In this document: in pieces, positions 52,323 through 64,000 of the stretch
How the letters are laid out: each line of letters starts with the position of its first letter
Position numbering within the stretch: position 1 is the first letter of the stretch
From: Hermodice carunculata
Lineage: Eukaryota > Annelida > Polychaeta > Eunicida > Amphinomidae
Assembly (NCBI GenBank): GCA_964020975.1
Contig: OZ026627.1
Span: 33,925,528 to 33,989,527, forward strand
Direction of reading: 5' to 3'
Length of the DNA stretch: 64,000 nt
Notes under the pieces: generated by a model
Told to the model about the DNA's origin: nothing
The model's input: only the letters and a program-made list of their open reading frames with translations
The model's database searches: none
Translations under genes and position numbers: made by a program

Positions 52323-53151
52323 GTGAGTAAAAATCTAATATAGTTTGCACATGTAACATACCATGTAAATGGCATAATTTCCTTTCATTATTTTTATGGA
52401 TTTTCAATTCATACTTCTGATGTAACGTAATTATTTTCAGTTCACGAATATAGTATTGAATGCAGGATGGACATGTTTTCATTACTTTTATTCTGGAGCA
52501 CCTGTGTCTTGCCTGTCTATAACACAGGCCACGTGTTTTGTTAAGCACCTGGTAGTATTGCACAGTGCCACATTATGTCAATTTGAATACTGACTAATTT
52601 AGACACATGTTCCATTAACACTTGAAGCTTGTAGTACTGTGTAACATTACAATGAAATGAGTATTTCAGGGGAATGTAAATAACAATTTATGAAGCAATA
52701 AGTAATACAAGTGAAACTTTTACTCTACCATGTTAAAGTAGAGGTGGCTAAAATTCTCAGGTTTTCACAGTTTCGGATATTTCCAAACTTTATCTGCACC
52801 GTCCACTTGCTTTTTTGTTTTTGATATGTACATTTGGGCCCTGTGGCTATGCAAAACTATGTGAAGTTATTTTTACTAACAATAATTTTTATTTCAAGTC
52901 GAATGTGTACATCTTAGACCAAATGAATCCCGCTCCTGTTATACATGTTTTCTATAAGAAATCGTTTTCTTGTGTCTGATGATTCTTTTGCCTTCAAAAA
53001 ATTTGTTTTCGTTTATAAATATTGCCAAGATTTTGAAATGTGTGGCAATAAGACATGAGGATTATTTTGAAGGTAAAATTACACGTTAAACACACAAAGA
53101 TTAACATTTCATAACATTAATTGTGCATTGAAGCATTGAATTTCAGATAAG

Positions 53152-55577
53152 ATGATATGGTGCACAGTCCTGCTGTTGCTGGCCTCCACATTAGGCGTTT
53201 CGACTGGACAAAACACAGTTAAAGCGTGTATGTATAAATGCACAAATGAAGAAAAAAATACAAAAAAGTCTGAATGTCAAACCTTTATATTTTAAATTAA
53301 TATCAATTATTCAAACTTAAAACCGGAATATTTAGTAAATCCCTCACAGTTTCTATAATCTAATGGGGTGTTTTGTGTTACACTCTCATTTCAACCATAA
53401 TAGAAAAGATACGAGACCTAGGTTGAAGAGAGATTATTCGTTCCTTTAAATATACATTAGATATATTTTAATTACATCCCTAAATGCTTGTTTTTCATTT
53501 TCTCTGCATAGCTTAAGGTTATTTCACTGTCTTTCACACGTATTTAATTCTAGAAATATAATTTAAAAAGAAAAAAATCCATTTACAGTATGTCTTGAAG
53601 TAGTCGATGTCGTGTTTGTGCTGGACAGCTCCGAATCTATCGGAAGTAATAACTTTACTGAAATAAAGAGAATCGTCAAAGATGCAGTCGATGCCTTAAA
53701 CATAGATAAAGGAACTAGAGTTGGAGTCGTGTCATTTAGTAATGATGTCTTTGGTGTCATTGAACTGGGTGCGCAAACGACCAAGGATGACATTAAAAAC
53801 GCAGTCGACGGAATCACTTACACCAAAGGAGCAAGCAATACCCACAAGGGTATTAAAAGAATGAGAACCATGTTCGCATCGTAAGTGTCGTTTCACTGAA
53901 AAGTGTGTACCAAAGCTTATAGCAGGGCATCTGTTAATTTTATTTTTCCATTTTCCATTAGTTGTGAAGGAAATACTGAATCAATAGCAGCCCTATGTCA
54001 AAAGAGGGAGAAAAGTAGAGTGGTTAACCAGCCCGAGTACACTTACATTGTCTTTATGCATAACGTCGATGAAGTGTACTACAAACTTTGTCTTGAAATA
54101 GAAGTTATTTTAGTCAATTTCATCCTTTTCTGTTCAAAATGTACGGAGGGCAAATTTGTAAATGAAGCATTGTTTAATAGGTGTTGATTTTACTTAAATC
54201 CTGTTTTAAAATATCATGATATTACTGAAGGTCACAATTAGCACTTCTATGTGTATTCAGCTGAAAACGCAACTCAATGCGAAAAAAAATTTGTAGGCTA
54301 GAATGTTATTTTATCATTGGACTGTACTTGTATGTTAAAATAACCTGTAAAAAACTAGTAGCTTCGAGGCAAGTCAAACAAAACTTTCAGGAGCATCAGT
54401 TGAGCACCTACATTTACTGTCAAAAGTTAAGTGTTTCTATATGCTGTGGTTTTAAAGTTATTCTCTTGTAAATTACAACGGAAAGTGATGGGAACCATAA
54501 CTCTACCCCCCCCCCCCCCGAATGAATTGCTTTCTACAGGAAAGATACAGGAATTTCTCTGTCGTTGCTCTTCCATGTTGATTCCAAATTGTATAGGAAA
54601 ACGTTGCTACGTAACAGCGTAATTTGCTCAACAGGTAGCGTTTATATATTTTCTTGTCTTTATTGACGTTTTCTGTTTTTTTATTTTGTATTTACTTATT
54701 TATTTTAGATGTGTTTTTGCTTTTTTTGTCCTATTATGCAATCGTTATATCGTCAAACTAAGTCGGCATGCTCGTTGAGTTCACTTCATGTATTTTGTTC
54801 TAAAGACGACACTGCTGTTATATTCCGATTTTTAGCTCAGTTTTAAGATTTCGCGATGATCTGCACAGTTATATAAACCATTGACTTTACTTTAAGCGGT
54901 CATATAGCAACTACTTGCACATAAAAGTAAACGCTAAATAGCACACATTCCTGATAGAAAACAGATGTGAGTATAACTAATGTTGGATGGTGTGTCTTCT
55001 GGAATGAAGTTTTATTGCGACTCGTCCAAAATAACTTTTCATCATCCCATCAAACATGATATTGAACACCGCATTATCCAATATTTGTATTTCATCATTT
55101 TACTGACCTTGTAATTAGTGACTCTTCAAAGCAGGTTCGTCCTGTGCTCGTTTTTTCACCATGTAGTTGTTTTGGGTTACATGTGTGCGTTTGAAAATCA
55201 TGGTAAATATGCACAGATACTTTATCATGCACCTGCTTTATCTTTTGGTATTTTCGATGCTTTGTATTCATGTCTTTCCCACAGGATTTAACAAATATAG
55301 TTGTCTGTTCCTCTCTTAGGCGGGGTCGTGCAAATATCCCAAAGGTTGGAGTCGTGATCATGGACGGCAGCTCAAGCCAACCGACTCTGACAAAAACCGC
55401 CGCTGAAGACGCAAGGGGGGATCATATCAAGATGATTGCAGTTGGCGTAGATCGTATTATAGATTGGGCTGTACTTGGTTACATTGCCAGCCCACCTCAT
55501 GATGCAAATATAAAAGTTTCCCCTACATATGCCACTCCGCAGAACATCCAATACAGGATTGCAGGAAAACCTTGCGA
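53152..55577 (+). CDS. Secreted von Willebrand factor A domain protein, right copy
   Basis: Coding exons are 53,152-53,227 (phase 1 end, GTATGT donor), 53,589-53,880 (after TTTACAG; GTAAGT donor, phase 2 end) and 55,320-55,577 (after CTCTTAG; GTAAGT donor, phase 2 end). All phases agree. Residues 1-19 (MIWCTVLLLLASTLGVSTG) form a signal peptide. The vWA domain starts around CLEVVDVVFVLDSSESIG and ends near NIQYRIAGKPC, so it is about full length (~180 residues). The metal site has DSSES, the Thr of GASNTHKG, and the Asp of IMDGSS. It resembles vWA modules of matrilins and fibril-associated collagens, which act in extracellular matrix. Whether more domains follow is unclear; a candidate last exon at 56,101 would give a 232-residue protein. 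The TATA promoter lies about 0.9 kb upstream. The copy at 9,475-11,903 points the opposite way. Confidence 0.88.
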
Positions 55578-56100
55578 GTAAGTACGCAAATATCCATAAA
55601 TGAGGTGCAACTCTGCTGTGATCCAGGTCTAAAACTCTTTCCCAATTTATACAACAAATTTGCCATCCACAATCGAAAACTCTGTTCCCAGAAAGTGTTG
55701 CACCTTAGCACAAGTAACCGACAGCTCCTCTCCTATCGAGTACATGTACCGCACTACTAAATGTAGGATTGACGGAACCCAGTCTCAAGACGTGCTATTG
55801 GTCACAAATAACTGTCAGCTCTACTGTCTATAGAATGTAAAGGATCCTACAAAGTTGACAATTCAACTGTGTTTAAAACGTTACTGAATCATCAAAAGTA
55901 ATTAATTCTCTGTCTTTAGAATATAAATCAAGCATAAAAAATTGATGACTTTGTCGCTGGTTAGAGCTGCATCTCTTTCTAAATACGTATGAGCTCGACA
56001 GCCAGCGAAGCTATCAAGTTTCCATGAACAACAGAAAGCTTCTGCTGTTTAGTATTTGTATCATAATAACTTTTCAAATTATGTGTTGTGATAAGGTCAG

Positions 56101-56173
56101 CAATTCCTCTTATGCAAATATCCCTGTCACCAAAGAGTTTCAGATGAATGTTACACTGATGAACTCATCGTGA
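56101..56173 (+). other. Candidate terminal exon of the right vWA gene
   Basis: After AAGGTCAG, joining to the GA left by the previous exon gives D, then NSSYANIPVTKEFQMNVTL and MNSS before TGA. With exons of 76, 292, 258 and 73 bp the coding total is 699. The weak acceptor makes this tentative. NSS and NVT would be possible N-glycosylation sites. Confidence 0.3.
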
Positions 56174-56269
56174 TAGGTGTTAGGAAATGTAAAATACAGT
56201 CCTGGAGGTGACGTGTACTCATTCAGGCAGATGGGAGAGTTCTGGACTAATATCTTTTAGGCGTTTCAA

Positions 56270-56608
56270 GGTGTATGTATGTATGTATGTGTGTATGTAT
56301 GTATGTATGTATGTATGTATGTATGTATGTATGTATGTATGCATGTATGCATGTGTGTATGTATGCATGTATTTATGTATGTATGTATGTATGCATATGT
56401 ATATGTATGTCTGCATGTATGTATGCATGTATCCATGTATGTATGTATGTTTGCATGTGTGTATGTATATATGCATGTGTGTATGTATGTATGTATGTAT
56501 GTATTTATGTATGTATGTATACATGCATATATGTATGTATGTGTGTATGTATGTATGTATGCATGTATGTATGTATGTATGTATGTATGTATGTATGTAT
56601 GTATGTAT
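56270..56608 (+). repeat. (ATGT)n microsatellite, interrupted
   Basis: Mirror of 8,466-8,780, about 24 bp longer and with a different pattern of GCATG and GTGTG interruptions. Confidence 0.97.
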
Positions 56609-57399
56609 TTTAGTGCACCAAATGAAGACTTGCAGGTTTGCATCCTCCGCTAGAAAAATCAACTCAGACTATTGATATAGTTTCGAAATCCATAGTCATT
56701 TCCCTTCTACAGCTAAATTGTCTACGGAAAGGAAGACTTCAGGCAATAATTTAAAATAGTGTACATGTTGATTGCACTTATTTGTCAACTGATTTTGTTG
56801 TTGTAGTTGTTGACCGAGCACAAAGTGATGTTTCAAAGGAAGAATACTGGGCGCATAGTACAGATTTCACGAATAGGGATGTCTTACCGTTTACTCTACG
56901 CCACTAACAGTGACTAGTGATTTACGTATTGTAGCCCAATGTTAATATCATAAATAAACTAGTATCATGTTAATATACAGAGTTATTCTTGCATTTTAGC
57001 AGACGATGTATGGTACATAATTTATAATGAGAAATATATCCATTGTCACAAAACGCCATGCTCAATCCAACAGTCCTTTATTTCTCCCTTACAATTTGTT
57101 GTCCATGTGATACAGAAGCAATAAAGTGTTTATGTTTTTTTTTTTTTCAATGTATTACCCGTCCGTCGATTTGGATGTATGGGTTGTGCAGCAGGCAGTA
57201 TTCTGTAATATTTATGCAGCTGTTTGAATCTGCACCTGTGAGTTCATGAGTTACCGTATACGTACAAATGTCAACAGTGGACGTTGTCGGTTCCGTGCGA
57301 AGCGAATCTCTGCCCTTGTCCCCGTATACCGTTGACATAAGAACGGTACTGTAATAAAAATTAGCGACAGAATATCGGCCACTCAAATAACTTCGTCAG

Positions 57400-58160
57400 T
57401 GGCTTGTTCCGTAAGCTATTTTCTGGAAACAATGAAATGATTGTCCGGCCTAGCATTGATTATGGACACCCTGTATGGGGACACTGTCCTGCATGATTTA
57501 TTTTGAGATATGATTCAGGGGTTACAACATAGTGCTGCTAGAACAGTTACAGTTAATTTTAATTATGTAGAAGTTAGAGGTGTTGATCTAGTTAGACAAT
57601 TAGGCCGGCAAACTTTGAAGGAAAGGCGAAAATTTTAATGTTCAAATCTAGCATTTAAATGCATAAATGGCGATGTGCCATACTCATTTCAAGACAATTT
57701 TATATTTAGAACTGAAATACATACAAAATTAAAATTTAATGAATGATTTGGATATTGCGTTGCCAGACCCAACTACAGAGCTTTTTAAAAATTCATTCGT
57801 TTATCATGGTGAAATGGTGTGGAACTGGCTACCGCGCAGTATTAGACAAGCTGACTCCTTCGTGTAATTTAAGAGATTGTACAAGGAAGATTATTTTACT
57901 TGAAATATCGTTTTCTAGGTTTTTGTTTCCTTAACATCTTATAACTTGTAGTTTTATTTAAGTTGAGTTAAGATGGTTTTGTAATTTGTTAACTTTGTCA
58001 TAACTTCTTCATGTTTCACATATAGTCTTTTTCCTAGTCATTCAAATCTGACTGTTTGCGTATCTATACGTATGGTGTATGGCGGACCCCTTCGAAGAAC
58101 AGGACACAGTCCTGAAAGGGTTACCCAAGAAATTCTTAGATAAATACATAAATACTGAGC
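57400..58160 (+). mobile_element. LINE 3' end (non-LTR retrotransposon), right arm
   Basis: Readable protein pieces in order: VRPSIDYGHPVWGHCPA; IQGLQHSAARTVTVNF; VDLVRQLGRQTLKERRKF; a piece with FKCINGDVPYSFQDNF; and FKNSFVYHGEMVWNWLP with SIRQADSF. These match the region after the RT fingers/palm and the C-terminal WNSLP-type tail of CR1/L2/Jockey-group elements. Stops and frameshifts separate them. The 3' UTR has AACAGGACACAGTCCTGAAA, GGGTTACCC and a GATAAATACATAAATA tail. It is a 5'-truncated fossil. Confidence 0.85.
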
Positions 58161-58413
58161 GCTTGCCATTTTTGTATATGCATATAAGGTTGCCTAAAGC
58201 ACAATAACAAGCGGTCTAAAACGCAAAACATATTCATGTTTAATACCAAGAGATACTTAACAAACCTAATTCTGTAAGCCCTTGTACCGTTTGAACACTA
58301 TCAAGTCCGATATTGGAAGAGCAAGGTCCTATTCCATACCATTCACTAAAAAACTGCATAGTTCTAAATCATTGTAGCAAATTAATTTGTGAAAGGAACA
58401 AATCATATACATA

Positions 58414-58574
58414 AAATTTGAAGTTTAGAAGAAAGTTTAAGACTTTATTTGCCTTTATAATATCGGGTCATCAGCGGGAAACCAGCACAAGACTTGTTTC
58501 GGTGCCACTAATGTGTCAACCTATCACTTCTCAGGAGTGCTGAATATGAGTAGCCGTTATAGCCGGGTTTGATG
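58414..58574 (-). repeat. Short dispersed element with X-like core, right arm
   Basis: Mirror of 6,500-6,660. Here GGCACCGAAACAAGTC and CAGCAC/GTGCTG are clearer than on the left. Confidence 0.4.
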
Positions 58575-61499
58575 CCACTTTAGACATACACGTCTGATTC
58601 TACACATTCGACCAGCAACAACTGATACTATTGTAATCTTGTTGTGTGTACTAATAATAATAATACTGAAGGCGATCTGGCTTTGCAATTGACTTCTGTA
58701 ATTCAGGAAACTGGGTGGAACATACCGCTTATGTGTTTCTACAGTCATGAAGGTCCAAATCCACTCTGATATGGCTTGGGGAAGGTTGCAAGTATGTAGC
58801 CCAAAATGGGGAGTAGTAAAGTCTTATTTTTAGCTTGACACAGAGAGAGGCCCAGGCAATAAAGTAATAGAATAGCATTAGCACAAGAGAGGGAAAAGTT
58901 TAGCATCAACAGGAATGCGCAAGCAATTCAGAAGTTGAGCAGTAAAAGATGGAAAAAGAGTCGATTGGTTTAGTAGAGAGGCCACATCAGAGCTTACATA
59001 ATAAAATATGTACATCAACGTTATCAATAAATGGAGAATAATATAGTACGACAACAAGGAAAAAGATGGGGTATACATGGACTTCGCTACACTATTAAAA
59101 TAAAGCCTACTTTGTATAGAGAAAACTGCCCCCCCCCTTACCTGAAAAACTACAAAAGAAAGGTAACACAACCATCTTGAAATGAAAAGGGAGTTTAACC
59201 TTGTACTTCATGGGCACAAATTGTGTTCACACCGGGAAAAAAATACTTCTTATTTCATGATATATTACCGTCAAGCTGTCATCACTACTACCCCTCTTTT
59301 CGTATATTTTCTCTTAATATAAAAAGGCCAAAAAATCAACGTGCCAACCTTTCCCAGTTTTTGAAAATTATGTCTTATCACTAGGGTATTTGAAGGAAAT
59401 ACTGGACAAAATGGTGTATGACGACAAAAAAAATGACCATATTAAATCCGGCGGTCTCCATACCCATGCGCTCTTCCAACAAAAAAATCTTTATTGTATT
59501 GACAGATAATATTTCCGCTTGATATAGATTTTCAAAAACAAAGCAGCAATAATGACTATGAACATTTGTACAGTAAACGCAGAGATATTCATACTTACAC
59601 ACGGAAAAGTATATACAGAGGTTATTCCATTCTGTATAAATCATGGTTGGCATGCGACAGTGCGGGAGGTCATGACCTTTAATTTACATTTGTCGTTCAC
59701 CCATGGCAAAGCCTATACTAATAGGGGCAAAGACTACTCTTGACATATTACAGGCAAGACTAACATACAGTCATCATGTTGTCAATGATGACTTAGTCTG
59801 AGAAACGTACAAAAATGGTACCGGAAGACACGTGCATGGTGATCTTGCCAGCAGATGTGGTGAAGAGTGAGTGAAAGGCCCGGAAGTTCCGCATACATCG
59901 GTTCAAAGTTTTTTTCGCTTAATTTAACACATGATTATGAACTTGAAAAGTTATTTCAGTAAATACCCTATGAAATAATCTTGTCTTTTTTTCTAAGACG
60001 AGTTTTTCCATCTGAAAACTTTCATTCTGTGGTAATGTGGTGCAATGGGCTTTCTCATGCGGTTCTGAAAGAGTATCACTGAGTGACTCGCTGCTGAAAT
60101 GAGCACCAAAATTCAGGACTCGCTCCTCCCGCCCCCCAACTCACAAGTGGAACCATTGTGCACAGTCGTGTCTGACCTTCACTGCATAGAGAAACCCTTT
60201 TACTCGCTGGGATATGTATGCTTGACTGTACACATTGATCGTGGAGAACGGCGATGATAAATGACCTTACAATGACTGAAATAAAATGAATTACAGCTAA
60301 CCTGAACTAATATGGGTGCAGGAAAGTGCAAAGTCAGTGGCAGACGTGTACATTTCATAAGCTTACACCTGTCAGTTAAGATTAATTTGGCAATATTTAA
60401 GCCTGCTTCCTTGAGAAAGGATATGCCAAACCACTGTCTTTGGCTTTTACTTTTATATTTTACATGCATATAAATGGCTAGGCTGCAAACTCTCTGCACA
60501 TTTATCCACATGAGCAGAAAGTCCATGTTGTAAAAATGTACTCAGTTTGGAAGTGTCACAAATTACCCTAGTTATTGACTCCACAGGTGTTTAGCTACAC
60601 TTCACCTAGTGTGTGTATGGGGTAAGAAGTCAGCTGTTTGGAGATTAATGCTGGACTCCTCTGCACAAATATTTCTATGCAAGGTTTACAAATCAGCATG
60701 GCATAATTACTGAACACCAGATAGGTTTCCCCCATAAAAGAGGCAAAGATACGTTGTTGATGACCAAATTATTACAAAGCTTGCATGTCAACAAAGTCGG
60801 ACATTGTTACACCCAATGTTCAGTATCGCATGCCACTTGTAGGAAATACATAGACGAGACCGGTTCTAAGTACATGTATTATGAAGCTGCATGAGAATTA
60901 GCTACGGAAATACATCTTTGTACATACAAATACTATTTTCAAAGCAGCGCACGAGTACATCTGATAATCCAGGCGACCTAACAAGTCGATCTAAGGTTTG
61001 ACAAACAGGGGTGATTTTTATATACCATGTTCCCATTATATCACAGGTTAGGGAATGATAACCTAAGTATTTTGCATGACTAAAACACCTGAGTATATAT
61101 GCATGACAAAAATTATTTATTAACAAAAACAAAACAAAATACCTGTATCAGGGAATGTCGCAGAGTGTTCTTTTCGAAGGACATACTGGAATGTCTTACC
61201 TGGCAGTTTTGTCCTATCGAAAACGACCAGCACTGCCGACAGGCAAAAGATCGACACATCTGGACACTCATTAGCTTGATATAAGGGGTATGTCGAAAGG
61301 ATTGACATGGTCGACAATCTTGCAAATTTGAAAACAAAGAGGCCCATGGGCCTGGTGCTCTGCTTGTAATGTGTTACAGTAACATAAAAACTAGAAACAA
61401 AAGAAGAGCCGTATGGGTTAACGAATGTGCATATTGCTTGGTTGTGAATGCAAAGTTCAAGTGAAATATTGAATTGAAGGAGAGATTCTCTGCTCCACT
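58575..61499. other. Outer-arm sequence without recognisable content
   Basis: Mirror of 3,571-6,499. The 108-codon frame on the reverse strand (60,200-60,526) differs from the left copy by L/P, I/V and Y/N with no silent changes noticed, which argues against a selected protein. Confidence 0.45.
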
Positions 61500-62585
61500 T
61501 ATGTTCAAGCAACATCCTACTATCACCATCCTCTCAACTTTACGGCCTGGTGATCTATAAATGCTAGGTCATAGTCACCCATATTCTACAATATAAAAGT
61601 TTTGAAAATGATCTGTACGGCCTATCAAATTGGAACGTCTAGCTTGATTAATTTTGAGGTTTTAAATTTTATCTTATTCGATACATTTTGGCTCATAATT
61701 TCCGTCAAACTGTAGGTGGCGCCACTAGTTTCTTCATCAATCCAGATTTTGTCCTCCACAATCGCAGTGAGTTTTCATGATTATAATCATCCACTATAAA
61801 TTAGAGATGATACAGCCTTCACAAACCTTTCATATTTTGACTCATAAATTCCAATTGATCATGTGATTTTGTTGACCTTCAACTCAGATTAATATGGGTT
61901 CACGGTTTGCGGAGCAGTAACACACTCGCATTTTACCTCCTCTGACCAGGTTGGATTCAAGGCCGGGAGCACAAGTGGAAAAGAATTCCTACCAAAATAT
62001 GTGCCAGTTTCGCAAAAAATATTTAATCCAAAATGTGTACTTTGCATCCAGCTATCCATACACGGTCTATTTGTTTTCAAATGGGATAATAATTTTTCGA
62101 GTTATTGACGAAACGCAGTAACCTTAGACAATCGCCAAACTTCAAAATCATTGGGTCATGGTGACCAAAAGAGTTGATCACCAAGTAGTTGTGTGTGAAA
62201 TGTACCTAACTGAAATTTTCTCTGAATGCTTATTTCTTTCCCATTGAAGTCCAAGCTATACCCTGTCAGTGAACAATCACCTCTTGAATTTACAGGCCTG
62301 GTAAACCAACAAAATAAATGAAGGTCACTGATATTAGACAACATAATATCTTAAAAATTTTGCACGTTAACACTATTTTTTATTTTATTTTTTTTACTTT
62401 TTGAGCTACGTACTTTTATATCTTTCAAGACATTTTGGATCATTACATCCGTCAAATCATAGATGGAGCTACTGGTATCATACAACCGAGATTTTGACCT
62501 ACTCCACAATCCCATTGGCCATCAGGAATATTCAACAAAAATTAAGGTTGCTTCAGTGGTAACAAGATTTTCATATTTTGACCCA
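61500..62585 (-). repeat. Diverged ~730 bp tandem duplication, right arm
   Basis: Mirror of 2,490-3,570. Both members of the pair are present. Confidence 0.6.
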
Positions 62586-62656
62586 CGTGTTACAAAATGC
62601 TGTGCGTGGCGCAATTACCAGCAAATTATGTCTGTGTGCCAACACAGACATTCTGT

Positions 62657-62796
<140 letters not shown>

Positions 62797-63004
62797 ACTA
62801 CCAAATTTTGTTTGCCGGTTATCTCAAAGACTATAACACTGAGAATGTTCAAACTTGCCATGATTAGAGGTCTTTACATGAAAATCTTGCCTTTTGATAA
62901 AGAGAAAATATTTAGAAGATTATGCAAATTATGGGCATTTGGGATTTTAAATCTTAAATATCTCTAAAACTATTATAAGTTAAGGTTACCAATCTATCTT
63001 CGGT

Positions 63005-63199
63005 TCAACGTAATGTATAAGGTTTGTGACATTTGAGAAAATATTGTCACTTTTGTGTATTTTTTTAATATTGAGTGAATGTCCATTTAGGCATGTCAGA
63101 AAAGAATGAAAGTCATTAGCATTTATTCCAAAAACATGTTATCACAACAATTTCTTAACACAGTTTTATGTACAATTAGGCAAACATGTAACTGTCGTA
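63005..63199 (+). mobile_element. Element X, copy C, 3' fragment at palindrome edge
   Basis: Aligns with 39,921-40,103: GGTTTGTGACATTT, GCATGTCAGAAAA, AATGAAAGTCATTAGCATTT, AACATGTTATC, ACAATTAGGCAA, GTAACTGT. It starts exactly where arm homology ends, so the palindrome breakpoint cut an X copy or used it as a junction. Confidence 0.7.
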
Positions 63200-64000
63200 G
63201 GTCGCTGCTTGCTACCGATAGGGGAAGGGTTAACCTGACAGTAAAAACATGTAAGCCTAAAATATCTGAAAGTGAATATTAAAAAAGAATGATGCCAAAA
63301 GATAAGTCAAGTGGCAAAACAAACAAGTCTATGCAGCTAATTTTATCAAACTGTATTCTTCATTACGGACTCTTTCCCATTATAATTTCTTTATATATGG
63401 AATTTTTCCTCAAAATTGACATGAAATATGGCAGCAAACTGGTGTTAAAGGGCGGTCGTAGCAAAATCTTGACCATCGTGAATGAAAAGTTATGCTTGTG
63501 TAGATACTTTTGTACAAAACGTTAATTCTTTGTTAGTAAAATTTTGGCAAAAGAATGTCTGATCAGAATGACACAAATGGTTGTCCCTTCAGAATGGCTG
63601 CTATGGTTATTAATGGGATGTGCCCCCCCCCCCGCTATGCATGCTATTGCACGTGTAGAATGCTGTACAGAAAAACATAATAATACATGCATAGTATGGT
63701 AAAACTTCCTTGTTCCTTGTACAATATCATCCTATGGAAAAACGTTGATATATTCCAACATGCAGATAGCAAAAAGTATTGAACGTCTTTTGTTTCCTAG
63801 CCCTCCCCCCCCCAAACGTCGCCCTCTGCTGCATGTGACTGACCAGTTTATATATCACAGGCTGAGGGTAACATAATATTGTGTCTTCTGGAATTTATCT
63901 GCTTGCCTCGTACGGCAGAAAAGCTTGCCCTCTGAGCACGCCCGTTTAGCTTTCTTGGACAGATCTTCGTCATAGTTACTGCGACCGCCCAATGTTTTTG
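63200..64000. other. Right flank, nothing recognised
   Basis: Single-copy-looking AT-rich sequence with poly-C runs near 63,624 and 63,805. The 78-codon frame at 63,289-63,525 has no family resemblance. Confidence 0.5.

Overview
The window is eukaryotic, metazoan and AT-rich. It has spliceosomal introns with GTAAGT, GTATGT and GTGAGT donors, a secreted von Willebrand factor A (vWA) gene with several exons, fossil LINE reverse-transcriptase pieces, and long microsatellites and minisatellites. The overall look suggests a marine invertebrate, for example an echinoderm, hemichordate, lancelet or mollusc. I cannot name the organism, and no gene here fixes it. All identity figures below are eye estimates, not alignments.

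The dominant structure is one huge inverted repeat from about 2,072 to 63,006, with its axis near 28-30.5 kb. Its outer arms (left about 2,072-17,060, right about 48,000-63,006) are mirror images at roughly 97-98% over most of their length. Identity falls toward about 90% at the outermost 1-2 kb and drops again inside 17,060/48,000. Each outer arm carries, in mirror order: a tetranucleotide array, a small element with a foldable core, a LINE 3' end, an (ACAT)n array, a vWA gene, a TATA-type promoter, and a second LINE tail. The two vWA genes point away from the axis, so they are head-to-head about 40 kb apart.

The inner part is an inverted pair of tandem arrays of a higher-order repeat unit (U, about 5.7-6.5 kb). 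The left array reads 27,960 down to 16,380 (a partial unit, one full unit, a partial unit). The right array reads 30,560 up to 48,650 (a partial unit, two full units at 31,811-38,171 and 38,172-44,645, a partial unit). The right side therefore has one extra full unit. Each U contains about six diverged copies of a 300-400 bp module. The best-kept copies hold a segment of exactly 63 bp bounded by splice-like CCAG and GTAAGT signals. U also contains 28 bp minisatellite patches and a 63-nt near-perfect hairpin. The axis (27,970-30,550) holds a third, diverged copy of part of the outer arm, running into a LINE fragment with recognisable RT motifs.

An element of unknown family, called X here, occurs three times: cut by the window start (1-383), inserted whole in the second right-hand U (39,183-40,106), and as a 3' fragment abutting the right palindrome edge (63,005-63,199). 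A 287 bp repeat carrying a tRNA-like sequence is present about three times, only in the left array. The only convincing host genes are the two vWA copies. The rest is repeat structure, and much of the flanks and arms has no recognisable content.
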